64,000 nt of DNA from positions 17,176,994 to 17,240,993 of the forward strand of contig NC_064040.1 in NCBI RefSeq assembly GCF_932526225.1. The letters run 5' to 3'. Every line of letters starts with the position of its first letter. Position 1 is the stretch's first letter. The stretch is from Nematostella vectensis. Lineage: Eukaryota > Cnidaria > Anthozoa > Actiniaria > Edwardsiidae. The notes below the pieces were generated by a model. The model was not told the DNA's origin and did no database searches. It was given only the letters and a program-made list of their open reading frames with translations. Shown in pieces: positions 47,190-57,330 of this stretch. The translations under genes and the position numbers were made by a program.

Positions 47190-47545
47190 CAAGGGCCCTT
47201 GCCTCTCTGAGGGTCGCTAAAGTCGACTCGAGCTACTCGTATTCCCGTCTTATCCGTATTCCGCTTATCATAATAACTCTAGGGGCATCTTGGTTGCAGT
47301 TTTCGATTATATGGAAGAATGTCTGCGTTTCCAGGACGCCATCTACGGCTTGCAATCCACGCTGATGTGCCGTGAGATGTCTCGTTTGGAGAACCAGTCC
47401 GTCTGAGATTCTCGGTACTTCTTAGGATGTAGTTTCATGGCCCAACCATTCGTTTTGAGAACGGATGATGGGCCCAGACCAGCAATGGAATCTAACCTTA
47501 AAGAATCCTGTCTTGTGCTTCTAAGTTGATGCGCCTTCCATAATC
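47190..47545 (-). pseudogene. Copy B core fragment of the unclassified family
   Basis: The minus strand reads RQDSLRLDSIAGLGPSSVLK, NGWAMKLHPKKYRESQTDWF and SKRDISRHISV, and further on VDFSDPQRGKGPCDRKDD (about 47215). It parallels copy A's DWAMKYLP, WFGKRGITWHISV and DFSDP blocks. The LQDW aspartate is replaced (TNGW), and the middle strand region and RQDN block are lost or scrambled. It is separated from the rest of copy B by a DUF3987 fragment. Confidence 0.6.
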
Positions 47546-48400
47546 GGATATCAATTGCAGCTTGCTTGGCAGTAAACTGTAAATCTATAGGCTCGTCGCC
47601 ATGTAGTGAAAGTTCTCCTTTAGATAACTGCTCTTGGATGTTTAAAAGAACATATTTTTTTCCAAATAAGATTGCAGCTTACTTTTGTCGTATTTAACAG
47701 CGGCATAGAGATGTAAAGATAATTGGGGGTCTCTGTAAAATATACCTGTATTGCTATTTACCTGAAGGAGGTAATCCATAAGATGAGCGCTTCTCTTTAC
47801 TGTTTTCATGTTTATTTCGCATAAACGCCATTCAAGGTCATCGTCTACATCGGAAAGTGGGTCTCTTCCATCTGTCTTCATCTCTTCAAGGACAGTTAGA
47901 GCATCTTGGACTGCCTGCTTGATCATACAAAGCCTTAAGAATTGCCCGCGTGCCTTTGATAGGATTCCTCGCCGGTTTTCATCCCATTGAATTTCAGATT
48001 TGCGCTTTACCAGATCGTTATAATACTTCGTTACCTCCCTTACTTCTCTCTCGTCGGCAAATTTGTAAATATGATTGTCCCCTGGGACGTTCTCGTGTCC
48101 ACGCCGAAGAACAGTAAAAACCTCGTGGAGGTGGTTACATTGTTTGAAAGGGGTTTTAAGTCATCCCACAGGGGGTCTTTCTCCTGGGGGCAAACAAAGA
48201 GGAATCGGTCGTTGAAGCCATCGATATTTTCTAGAAATAATTGTTTTATGAGATACTTTGGCTGAATAAACCCTGTTAGGTTAAGGCAAGTTTTATGCAT
48301 TAATGGTAAGGAACTTTGGTTAATGTAGTCTCCCACCCACTCTCCGCTATTTTACAACGTTAAGAAAACCTTTCGGGCCAGCTGACTTTTTCCTCCTTTG
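47546..48400 (-). pseudogene. DUF3987-like protein fragment
   Basis: Two open segments joined by a frame change near 48150: LTGFIQPKYLIKQLFLENID, GFNDRFLFVCPQEKDPLW; then REVTKYYNDLVKRKSEIQWD, ARGQFLRLCMIKQAV, and a C-terminus near FTAKQAAIDIRLWKAHQ. G-F-x-x-R-F-L-F-V-x-P and the later A-R-x-x-x-x-L-R-L pattern are those of DUF3987, a domain related to phage and bacterial primase-helicase proteins. Only the C-terminal half is present. It splits copy B of the neighbouring family, so it arrived as an insertion or rearrangement. Confidence 0.5.
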
Positions 48401-48461
48401 TTATTTGCTACGAGTTCATACAACAAGCCAAACTCATACAAAAAAGTCGTGGATTAATGTT

Positions 48462-48730
48462 TGTGTAGTTACGTAGGGGTTCGTGACGTATTAAAGGAAT
48501 AAGAGCGAAATTTTCGTATTGAATGTGTGTCGGCAGTGTTTTTATGTTAAACAACACAACAGTCTCGAAGCGACGGTCTCGAATCTTAGCCGCATCACTG
48601 AAATCGAACAAAAAATAACTAAACAATCCTTAATCTACGTATTCCGGGGATTAATTCGGTGCTAGTTACGTAGGGGTTCGTGATGTATTAAAGGAATAAG
48701 AGCAAAATTTTCATGTTGAATTTGTGTTCG
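48462..48730. repeat. Direct repeat of about 70 bp, 198 bp apart
   Basis: AGTTACGTAGGGGTTCGTGA and about 50 further bases at 48465-48533 recur at 48664-48730 with a few changes (for example GACGTATT/GATGTATT). Confidence 0.8.
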
Positions 48731-48859
48731 TTTTAATGCAATGGTTTATGTCGAATTGGCGTTCCGAATAACTGTGCATATGAAGTTCTAAAAAGACTCT
48801 CTTTTTCACAGTTATGCTTATGCTACGAGGCTACATTTTTGTTAAAACTATGCGTGGAC

Positions 48860-48940
48860 AAGTTTACTCTGTTTTTGTGGACGAGTGGACTCTATTTGTG
48901 GACGAGTTGACTCAATTTGTGGACGAATTGGTTGTGGACG
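48860..48940. repeat. Short minisatellite, TTTGTGGACGAGT(T/G)GACTC unit
   Basis: Three and a half copies of a 24-bp unit in a short plus-strand frame. The frame shows FVDE repeats and no domain, so I do not call it a gene. Confidence 0.75.
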
Positions 48941-49139
48941 ACACGGTTTGTGGACTACCAGCTGCAGTGGTCAGGAACAGGTATGAAGACACGTGTACCT
49001 GAAAGAAGAACAACTTATTAGAAAAGATTGACTATGAAATTAAAAAAATATGTTTTAGGTGAATGTGTGTGGAGATTCAGTCAACAGCCAAAGCGCTGTT
49101 TTCCTGACTTCAATGCGGTAAGCAAGTGTTTCGACACTT

Positions 49140-50113
49140 CCATTAGAACATCGCCACACTCCTAAAGACGTTGAACTACGGCACATAAGTCGTCAAAGTG
49201 TTTGGCTTCCTCGGCGGCCATATAATCCAATCCCTGTAATGACTTTCGGTACGTGGCGGAGCACGCAGAGAGAATATTTAGCATGGTCGTCCTCCATAAG
49301 GGAATTAATCTTGTCTCTTTGCAGTATAGCTGATACTGTTGCACTATTCGCTCTGGGATGAGTGTTCGTATGACGTTTGGTGTTTCTAGTATGTCACCAT
49401 TTGACAACTTCAGGAATATCTGTCCAAATGGGAGGTCTTGAACTATATGGCCGCTTGTCACATGAAAGTAAGGAAGTGGTCTAGTTGCGCACCATCTACT
49501 TTCATCCTTGTCAGACGACGATTAGGCAATGATGCACCTCGGCCATGAAGAAGTTTGTGCTTTTTTGCTATCTTGACCCGGTACTTGGTGATACCCGGGA
49601 AGTATTTTTGCACCTGTTTTAAAGGCACAAGGTCTGCCATGATGGACAGCACTTCCCTCCTTGTATTCCAACCAGATGCGTTAATGAATGTTTCAGCTAA
49701 CGTTTGTAGGTACTTGTCATCAGGTTGGGGGAATCATTCGCAGCCAAGTTCTTTCTACACAAGACCTGAAGCCTTTAGAGCTTGCCATAGTGTTATGACC
49801 TCTACGGCCTCTATGACCTCTATGCTACTACGGCATCCCTTGCTTACTGGACGTGGCTTCGCTTGGTGCGGCTGCTCGTTTCATTCCATCCCTTTCTGTT
49901 AGGTACAATTCGCGTCGAGAGGTTGCAGCTCTCCATAAACATGTTTAGGTTCTGTTCTCGACATTCTTGAGGTTGCTGAGAATCTGCTAGTTGTGTTAAT
50001 GAAGAGGAGCCGCTAGACCCTGGGTTGTATAAACTTGGGTCTTGGACAGTCAGATTCAGCATAGACTCGCAGAGATCGGAGACGTTTACATTCTCGTCCT
50101 TTTTCAACCACAT
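49140..50113 (-). pseudogene. Copy B upstream exons of the unclassified family
   Basis: Pieces in order: a Ser-rich segment (VSDLCESMLNLTVQDPSLYN, 50080), then MLSIMADLVPLKQVQKYFPG and LLHGRGASLPNRR (49652-49500), then SGHIVQDLPFGQIFLKLSNG, ILETPNVIRTLIPERIVQQY and SATYRKSLQGLDYMAAEEAK (49461-49170). The order and spacing match copy A (IMANKV, YGRGAPV, HLMQDLPFG, STRKSLQGLDYVSS). A single frame change near 49458 separates two halves. Confidence 0.6.
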
Positions 50114-50583
50114 AAGAAAAATGGATATAATTTTAGTTACTAAATCTACATCTCACTTTCACTTTCGAGTTCACAAATCAAGCACTAAGCATATTGCATC
50201 TAATCAAGGACGGTAGGGACAGTGTTTGTCAAGCTAAATTCTGATAATTAACCACGATTTTTCCTCTAATGAAATGGCTGATATATTCCTTTTTTGCGAC
50301 GCGCTCTCCGTGTTAGATTAGAAAACCCGGTCAAGTTACGTTTCGAAATCCGAGCTACTACCCCGTGGCGCGCGAACTGTCCCCGACGCGCTAGCCGGAA
50401 CATGCCCGATTAATACAAATATTTTTATTAGTCAGGTACGTTTCAACTAGTTCATATCTCCCTTGTCTTGTTCGCATTGGGAGCGCGTGCCCCCCCCCCA
50501 TATTTTCAATAATTTTAAGTAAATGACCAGTAGAGGCGTGGTTGTGCCCCCCATTGTTATCTCAATGTTTCTGTGTCGTGCCA

Positions 50584-50605
50584 CCCCCCCCCCCCCCCCC
50601 CCCCC
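50584..50605. repeat. 22-bp C homopolymer
   Basis: An uninterrupted C run, the longest homopolymer in the window, within a presumed copy-B intron. Confidence 0.95.
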
Positions 50606-50799
50606 AAATAACTCGAGGCCTGCTACGGCTATGTTCAATTAAGGTTGCACCCGCGAATCAATGTAATGTATTATAACCAACAGTGGTTCATGGGTGACGT
50701 ATGAATGGCTAAATGCTGGTTTTTGAACGCCGGACCTTTAGTAACAATAACTGAAGTATTAGTGTAAGGACCTGTACAAGATACCATAGGAAGCCATAA

Positions 50800-50968
50800 A
50801 GCGGCATTATCACCAGTTTACTTTCGGTCGATTACATAACAATCTCCGATGATTTTAACCGAAAACGCGAAAAATATTTTAAAATTGTAAAAGCAATGTT
50901 TCTATTGAGGATGTGTCTTTAATTTTGTCTTTTGCCGGTTAAGGTTCCCGTTGGTCCTCCGGAAGTAA
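50800..50968. mobile_element. Second, truncated copy of the TTAA MITE
   Basis: The left end (AGCGGCATTATCACCAGTTT) and body match 38521-38767 with internal deletions. The right end stops at CCGGAAGTAA without the rest of the inverted repeat. It lies within the copy B gene span, probably an intron. Confidence 0.8.
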
Positions 50969-51654
50969 TCACTTAATGTTCGTGCTGCAAAGGATAAATG
51001 CCCTAATAATTATTAACGGACACACATACTATTTAACTACTAATACTATTTAACTACTATTAAAATTTTATTTGAAGTCTTTAAAGTCTTTTTTTAGTCA
51101 AATCGTCGTTTTCTTTATAAGAAACTGAAACCTCTAGTTGCCTCTCTAGGACATCTTCCAGATTTCTATCATCGACAACATGAATACACCCAACAGGCGA
51201 CCTCGACATCTTGTACAAATTCCTAAGAATGGGAGAGCTATGAATTGTTTTTGTTTCGTTTCAAAATATGAGCGTAGACTCGGTTAAAAAATTAGGGAGG
51301 GGGAATACAAGTTTCCCCACAAATCATATAACTGTTTCGTCACGAAAAATATCACACCCCTTACACTTCCAACCTCCACTCGAAGCCCTAAGAATACAAA
51401 CATTGCAATTATGCATTATTGCTAATTAGGAAAGGCTATCCGCTTGTCCGCGTCCGGAACCGCTTTGGTTATTGTGTAAAGCCTGGGAGCGACAAGCTTC
51501 CTGGTACGTCCAGGGTAAGATTTGCAGGACCTTTAAATGAGTTATTTTAAAAGCCAAAAGATAAGAATCACCCGCCCCTCGGACTTGATTCATACCGATG
51601 CGCGACTGCAAAATGCTGTGAAGCTGTATAAGAACGCAGCTATGTCATTACTTA

Positions 51655-52013
51655 CCACTTCCAACAGGAACCACTATCTCAGCTATCTCGTACAGCTGGC
51701 GAGATTGAGGCAAAGTTGTCCCACGATCAGCTTTCGCGCGCTTTTGATGTATAGACCATGAATCGGGGCAGGCGCAGTTGCGGCGGTTGCTATACCAGCG
51801 TGTCCCAAACGATTCGCGATGCCGCGGACAGATAGTAATGTTGCTATAACTTTCGATGGAACCGAATAAGCCTAAAATAAGACCCAAATAATGATTTTTA
51901 GAATGCCTTAGCCTGACGCCAGTAACACTGAATTTCATATTAGCAGCTTGAATAACCATACCTGCTCTTACCAGCAACAATGCCGCCTCGGATGTTAGTG
52001 TCGAGTCAAACAC
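51655..52013 (-). pseudogene. Cysteine-rich N-terminal exon, probably copy B
   Basis: The minus strand reads FSVTGVRLRHSKNHYLGLIL, then ITICPRHRESFGTRWYSNRR, NCACPDSW and KADRGTTLPQSRQL, ending IVVPVGSG immediately before GTAAGT, a consensus donor. The spaced Cys/His (C-P-R-H-R, N-C-A-C-P) suggests a zinc-binding domain, known to me as an N-terminal module in large cnidarian gene families. It lies upstream, on the same strand, of the other copy B exons. The assignment to copy B is inference. Confidence 0.5.
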
Positions 52014-52369
52014 TTATGGAGCGCAGATATTACTTGATATCCTTGTTGCAATCCGTAAGGCTGATACATTTTAACCATTTAATTTCCTTGAATTGCTAAC
52101 GTTGAAAGCTGGATGAGTTCTGGCAGCAATCTCAAGAAATGATTATATAAAATTAAACCGCTTAGACAGTAATTATGTCAATCCCAATCAAAGCTTTTGT
52201 CAGGTCCTGGAGGAGACACTGAGATTGTACTCTCAACACATCACTGAGCTTTTTCCTTTAGCATACTAACTATGGTTTCGAGGGTGCAAATTTTGGCGCG
52301 CTCTCCACACGAGGACGCCATCGCCATTGCGACCTCAATCAATGAACAATACATAACATTTTCTCCCGT
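52014..52369. other. Non-coding stretch
   Basis: No domain, repeat or RNA recognised. Confidence 0.4.
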
Positions 52370-52570
52370 TTAAGTCTCTGACGAGTTCATGCTGATAGCC
52401 TGCACTGACCGCTCAGGGGTTTTCACTACATGCCCAAAGCGAAAATGGCAGTTGAACCTGACCCTGGGCTTCCCTGCAGCTTGCTTGTCCAACACCTCCT
52501 CGCTGCACTCTTCCGGAGCGAAGTTTTTTTTTTTTGTATGACCAGTATCGCTTTGAATTTTCTTTTTAGC
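52370..52570 (-). pseudogene. C-terminal coding fragment directly abutting a LINE 3' end
   Basis: The minus strand reads AAKKKIQSDTGHTKKK, an A homopolymer, then FAPEECSEEVLDKQAAGKPR and VRFNCHFRFGHVVKTPERSV to a stop near 52370. Protein-like but unrecognised. Coding-like sequence begins immediately after the LINE tail at 52577, which suggests the LINE inserted into an exon. The rest of the gene was not found upstream of the LINE. Confidence 0.35.
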
Positions 52571-53063
52571 GGCTTCTTTAATCTTTAATCTTTAATAGTT
52601 ATACTCCTAAAAAACAGTTAAGACTATACTAGGAGTTGAAAAAGAAAATACAATATGTAAATACAAAAGAAAAATATAATAATAATAATTATCGGCCATC
52701 GGAGAAATAATTTAGGTTAAATTTAAAATGAAGCATAAATATATATTACTTGAAAATTATTGAAATTAGATATTTGATAAAATTAAATAATTAATTATAT
52801 ATACATGAAATTAAAATTATCATCAATAGAGTGAATGCCATAAATGCATGAAATAGCCAACCAACAAGAATCAACCCAGGCGCGAAACAAAGAATCTTTG
52901 CCTCACCCCTGAGCCAACTCCCGCTAGATTGGCAGCCGCTCCATGCATCCATGGCATGCACCCTAAAGATCAGAAACTAGTAAAAAAATATGTTAATTGT
53001 TAATGTAAATGTTAAATAAAAATAAATATATCTTTTCATGCATATATATATGAAAAGGTATTA

Positions 53064-56000
53064 TTAATTGGTTTGGACTTTTAATAATAAACTGTCCTTG
53101 AACTTAGCTAACGAATCTGGGATTGTAGATAAATTTATACTGTTCCAAGTTCTTATAGTTCTTGGGTAAAATGAATATTTATAAGTGTCATTCAATGTTA
53201 CAAGTTGATGGAAGGGCGCGCAGTTGGGTTGTCTTGAGACTCTTGTGATAGGTGTTACTTCGGGTGGAAAAGACATACCAACAAGGCCATTGTAGATTTT
53301 ATAGAACATATGTGCTTGATTTAATTGCCTACGTTGTTCCAAGGATTCCCATCCTAGTGAGTTGATCATAGGAGAAACACTACTATAGCGTGAGTAATCA
53401 TTGAAAACAAATCTTGCTGCACGTCGTTGAATCATCTCAATCTTGTTTATATTACATTGTGTATATGGATTCCATGCACTGGTGGCATATTCTAATTTAG
53501 GACGAACAAGTGTTCTATAGGCAGAGTCCTTTACTTCAGGAGAACAACCAGATAGAATGCGTTTCAAAAGGCCAAGGGTAGAATTTGCCTTTTTGCAGAT
53601 GTTATCACAGTGTTCGTTCCATGATAGATTATCAGCGATGGTTACTCCTAAGTAGGGGGTAGAAGATGCTTGGGTTATACATTTTCCATCCATGGAGTAA
53701 GTAAACTTAACAGGTATTTTCTTTCGAGTAATTCCTAAATGATAACATTTAGAAACATTGAATTTAAGTTGCCAAGTTTTTGACCACACAGATAAACGAT
53801 CGAGGTCTTGTTGTAAAGCTTGACAGTCCTGTAATGAAGCTACCTCTCTATATAATACACAGTCGTCTGCGAATAGACGAAGGTTAGATTGTATAGATGT
53901 TGAAATGTCATTAATAAACAATGGGAATAACACTGGGCCCAAAACAGAGCCCTGAGGCACGCCAGACACTACAGACTTGGATGAAGAAACAGTACCATTG
54001 ACTGAAACACTTTGTTTGCGGTTTGATACAAATGCTTTGATCCAATTGAGCATATTACCTCTGATGCCATAAAAATCAAGTTTAATGAGCAGTCGTTGGT
54101 GCGGGACGGAATCAAAGGCCTTAGAGAAGTCTAATAATAAAACATCAGTTTGGCCACGAAAATTAATAGTTTTTGCCCAGTCATGAATTGCAGAGATTAG
54201 TTGAGTTTCACAGGAAAATTTTTCCCTAAATCCATGTTGTTGGTTGATAAGGATATTATGAGATGACAAGTGTTTGGCCATATGGCTGAGGATGATGTGT
54301 TCCATTATTTTACAGCAAATAGAAGTTAATGAAATGGGTCGATAATTGGCTGGCTCAGATTTCAAACCCTTCTTGTGAATCGCTGTGATTAAAGCATTTG
54401 ACCAATCAGATGGAATCTTGTTGCAGTCGAAAGATTGTTGAAAAATGAATGCTAGCCAATGTGATATTGATTGGGAAACTTCTTTCAGAACATTTGCAGG
54501 AATTTCGTCGGGCCCGCATGCCTTCTTGGGATTTAATCCAGATAATTGCTTACAGACTCCTTCAGCAGAAATGTGAAGATCTGGAATTGATGAATATGGT
54601 GAATTTCCAAGAACAGGTGTTGGTAGTTGTTCTTGTGTAAATACTGAATGGAAAAAAGTATTAAGAGTTTCAGCTTTATGTGCGTCTGTCACAGAAACAG
54701 AGGAATCATTGTTCTTTAAAGGCGGGATGCCAATAGACTCTGATTTGCTACTCCTTACATAAGACCAAAACTTTTTGGGATTATCTTTTAAGCTATTGCC
54801 TATGATGTTATTAAGATAATCATTATGGGAGTCTTTGATGAGCTTTGAAACCAGATTACGCTGACGCTTGAAAGCCTCCCAGTGTTGTTGATTTTTGGAC
54901 TTAATGGCTTTTTTATGCATACGATCTTTCTTGCGCATTTCTCTTTTGATGTTGGTATTAATCCATGGTAATTTATATTTTGGGCGTGAAGATTTTTGTG
55001 GAATAAACTGAGATATCCCAGTAGACAATGAGGTTTTAAACAGGACCCAGCTTTCTTCAACTGTTCTCTTTTCTGGATTTGTCGAGAAGAATGTAGTTGA
55101 TGAGTCTGACATAAATTTACACAGATCAGGAAAGTTGGCTTTCTTGTATTGATAAACCTTGTGAGGAGGTTTTAGTGATCTAGAAGGCTTTAAGTTAACC
55201 TCAAAGATGACAGCAAGATGATCACTTAAGCCAGAAGCAGTAGAGGTATTAACAATAACATTCGGGTAGGTAGTTAATAACAGGTCCAAAGTCTTACCAG
55301 ATGATGGTCTTGTGGTAGTTTTGACATGTTGCGAGAGAGAAAAATCATCAATGGTTTGAAGGAACTTTTGATGTAAGGAAGCTGTAGCTGGATTTGTTGG
55401 AGTTGGGACACTTGAGTTCCATTCAATGTCTCCAAGATTAAAATCTCCTCCAATTATGATGTTTGGGAAATTTTTAACTTTGTTGAAGACTCGTCTTATA
55501 GATTCATTCAGATTATCGATAGCATCAGAAGGTTGGTTTGGTGGCCTATAATAAGATGACATATATATTGATTTACGGTTTGCTAGCTTGAGGGAGGTCC
55601 AAATGATTTCACAGTTATCAACTTCAAAATCTGGCTTTTCGGTACAAACTAGATCTGATTTTATGGCTTGAAAGACACCGCCTCCAAATTTATTTCTGTC
55701 CCTTCGAAAAACTGAATAGTTCTGAGGGAAGATGGAGTAAGTTGAAATATCAGGGCACAGCTTCGATTCAGTTCCAAGGATAATGTCAGGATCATGTAAG
55801 TTTATGAGAGCTTGGAATTTAGTAATATGATCAGTTTCCTTAAGACCGTTACAATTAAGAATCATGCCAGTTAGTTTTTCCTTTGACTGCTTTCTTGTAT
55901 TACTTGAATTTCTTGAGCTGGAGTCGAGCGGGCTAGTTTCAGGTGATCTAATAGTAGAGCTACTAATATTCTGTGTATCTTGATGCAATGAGTCTAATGA

Positions 56001-56513
56001 AGAAAATGAATTTTGTAGCTCGATGGAGGATGATTCAAATAGTGAGCTTGAGAAACTTGGAAAGCCACAAGACACGCATAACCACGTACAAGACGAAGCT
56101 GCGAGGGTATAGTATAAATCATCATTGATGGAACAGCATCTTGTGTGATACCATAAGTTACAATTGTCACACTGAATACCCTTTTGGTTGCTTTTAACTG
56201 GTTTGTTGCAAGAGCCACATGGAAATTTCCACTTGGGACCCGGGTTTAATTGAATATCGCCACCTAAGAGAAGTAAGCAAAGCAAGAGATGTTTGTGTTC
56301 ACTTGAGCTTCGGCCGACGTTCATCTTATTTGCTCGTATATTGTGGCTGTAAAAGGCTTCAAGACCAGTTAATATCGACTCACTGTTCGCCAGGATGCAG
56401 TTCAGACCAAATCCATTTATCCCTGAAGTCAAATTTGGTGAATAGTGCAACTTTTGGTTGATTAAAATTGCAAGAAAAGCTATAAAGACAGGAGTGAGGA
56501 AATTGGCCGCCAT
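53064..56513 (-). CDS. LINE protein: 2A-like motif, PHD-like finger, endonuclease, reverse transcriptase (1,149 aa)
   Basis: An uninterrupted 1,149-residue frame. Residues 1-20 and 75-85 are hydrophobic. GDIQLNPGP (85-93) is a 2A-like ribosome-skipping motif, with Gln at the position usually Glu. Residues about 96-150 form a PHD-like C4HC3 finger (FPCGSCNKPV, CDNCNLWYHTRCC, CTWLCVSC). The AP endonuclease starts near 214 (MILNCNGLKE, TESKL, GGDFNLGDIEW, SDHLAV), and the polymerase spans roughly 690-940 (NYRPISLTSICCKIMEHI, LLDFSKAFDSVPH, GVPQGSVLGPVLF, RLFADDCVLY). It copies its own RNA at a nicked genomic target. All catalytic blocks are present, so activity is possible. The start Met at 56513 keeps the 2A in frame. 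Confidence 0.92.
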   Translation of the reverse strand: MAANFLTPVFIAFLAILINQKLHYSPNLTSGINGFGLNCILANSESILTGLEAFYSHNIRANKMNVGRSSSEHKHLLLCLLLLGGDIQLNPGPKWKFPCGSCNKPVKSNQKGIQCDNCNLWYHTRCCSINDDLYYTLAASSCTWLCVSCGFPSFSSSLFESSSIELQNSFSSLDSLHQDTQNISSSTIRSPETSPLDSSSRNSSNTRKQSKEKLTGMILNCNGLKETDHITKFQALINLHDPDIILGTESKLCPDISTYSIFPQNYSVFRRDRNKFGGGVFQAIKSDLVCTEKPDFEVDNCEIIWTSLKLANRKSIYMSSYYRPPNQPSDAIDNLNESIRRVFNKVKNFPNIIIGGDFNLGDIEWNSSVPTPTNPATASLHQKFLQTIDDFSLSQHVKTTTRPSSGKTLDLLLTTYPNVIVNTSTASGLSDHLAVIFEVNLKPSRSLKPPHKVYQYKKANFPDLCKFMSDSSTTFFSTNPEKRTVEESWVLFKTSLSTGISQFIPQKSSRPKYKLPWINTNIKREMRKKDRMHKKAIKSKNQQHWEAFKRQRNLVSKLIKDSHNDYLNNIIGNSLKDNPKKFWSYVRSSKSESIGIPPLKNNDSSVSVTDAHKAETLNTFFHSVFTQEQLPTPVLGNSPYSSIPDLHISAEGVCKQLSGLNPKKACGPDEIPANVLKEVSQSISHWLAFIFQQSFDCNKIPSDWSNALITAIHKKGLKSEPANYRPISLTSICCKIMEHIILSHMAKHLSSHNILINQQHGFREKFSCETQLISAIHDWAKTINFRGQTDVLLLDFSKAFDSVPHQRLLIKLDFYGIRGNMLNWIKAFVSNRKQSVSVNGTVSSSKSVVSGVPQGSVLGPVLFPLFINDISTSIQSNLRLFADDCVLYREVASLQDCQALQQDLDRLSVWSKTWQLKFNVSKCYHLGITRKKIPVKFTYSMDGKCITQASSTPYLGVTIADNLSWNEHCDNICKKANSTLGLLKRILSGCSPEVKDSAYRTLVRPKLEYATSAWNPYTQCNINKIEMIQRRAARFVFNDYSRYSSVSPMINSLGWESLEQRRQLNQAHMFYKIYNGLVGMSFPPEVTPITRVSRQPNCAPFHQLVTLNDTYKYSFYPRTIRTWNSINLSTIPDSLAKFKDSLLLKVQTN
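56235..56261 (-). other. 2A-like ribosome-skipping motif
   Basis: Encodes GGDIQLNPGP at residues 84-93, with the predicted break between Gly92 and Pro93. A Leu-rich stretch (LLLCLLLLGG) precedes it, as in 2A-like sequences reported from non-LTR elements of marine invertebrates. Confidence 0.75.
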
Positions 56514-56515
56514 CT

Positions 56516-56580
56516 TGGTCGACCGCTGACCGCTGACTCTTCTTGGTCGACCGCTGACCGCTGACCGCTGACTCTTCTGC
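56516..56580 (-). repeat. 5' tandem repeat of the LINE
   Basis: GGTCGACCGCTGACCGCTGACTCTTC occurs as two back-to-back copies, the second with an additional CCGCTGA unit, just upstream of the ORF. This is a likely promoter region, by analogy with repeated 5' regions in other LINEs. Confidence 0.65.
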
Positions 56581-56639
56581 GAGGTAATTGGAGATTACCT
56601 TGCGTTTTTGAGATCATTGTGCATTTGTTTTGTTACATT

Positions 56640-57138
56640 TCGAAATGCATTTCAGTCACTTTCTACTCCAGATGTTTTTTGCTTTGTTGTAGAGTCTTTG
56701 TTTACGCCTAGCTGGACGTTTTAAAGATGGATTTTTCCATGGCAGACTATATCGTGAGCTAATAAACTTTGAAGGGATGCGAGATTCCATAATGCGGTAG
56801 ATGTTTTCTTCAAACCAATTTCATTTTTCGTCAACTGAACTGAAATCATGCTTTTCAATGTGTGATAAAAGTTTAACGAGTTCTTCTTTAATGCGAGTAG
56901 AGTCTGCATTCTTTTTGATGAATATTTTTCGTTTGAAACTTTTCTTTCTTTGGGTAAGAGCTTTCACAGAAAATAGGATACTATCTTGATCGCTGATACC
57001 AGGAACGATGTTGACACTATGAATGATGTTTGGATTGTTTGTAAACACTAGGTCCAAGATATTTTGTGAGTTTCCATCTCTTCTAGTTGGTTCTGAGACG
57101 TGTTGGTTTAAGTTATGATCATCAATTATTTCCAACAG
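56640..57138 (-). pseudogene. Older LINE endonuclease fragment, target of the gypsy insertion
   Basis: The minus strand reads EIIDDHNLNQHVSEPTRRDG, ILDLVFTNNPNIIHSV, VPGISDQDSILFSV and later SLPWKNPSLKRPARRKQRLY: the end of an AP endonuclease and the linker before the polymerase in a different LINE family from 53064-56513. It is cut at 57138 by the gypsy LTR. Only a few matching bases remain beyond 61515. Confidence 0.75.
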
Positions 57139-57330
57139 TGTAGTAGAAGGTATGCCTCTAAACTGAGGCTTTAATCAACATAAATCTACAGCTTGTAAAA
57201 CTAAACCGAAAACTAAGCAAGATGGCTGCCCCTAGAGATTCTATGGGGTAAAACCGCTGTACAACAATAAACATAACACAGGCAGCCCAACACGTAATGT
57301 TCAAGGTTCTTAACATACATAAATACTACA
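57139..57330 (-). repeat. Gypsy 3' LTR (192 bp)
   Basis: TGTAGTAGAAGG...ATACTACA on plus; TG...CA also on the element strand. Identical to 61318-61509. Confidence 0.96.

Larger units (their letters stand above)
52577..56580 (-). mobile_element. Near full-length LINE (CR1/L2-like), open ORF
   Basis: About 4.0 kb: 5' tandem repeats (56516-56580), one uninterrupted ORF, a 3' region and an (AAGATTA)n tail at 52577-52598 on the minus strand, the microsatellite type of tail used by CR1/L2 elements. It is the most intact LINE in the window. The 3' region includes AT-rich hairpins (for example near 53035-53060). Confidence 0.85.
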
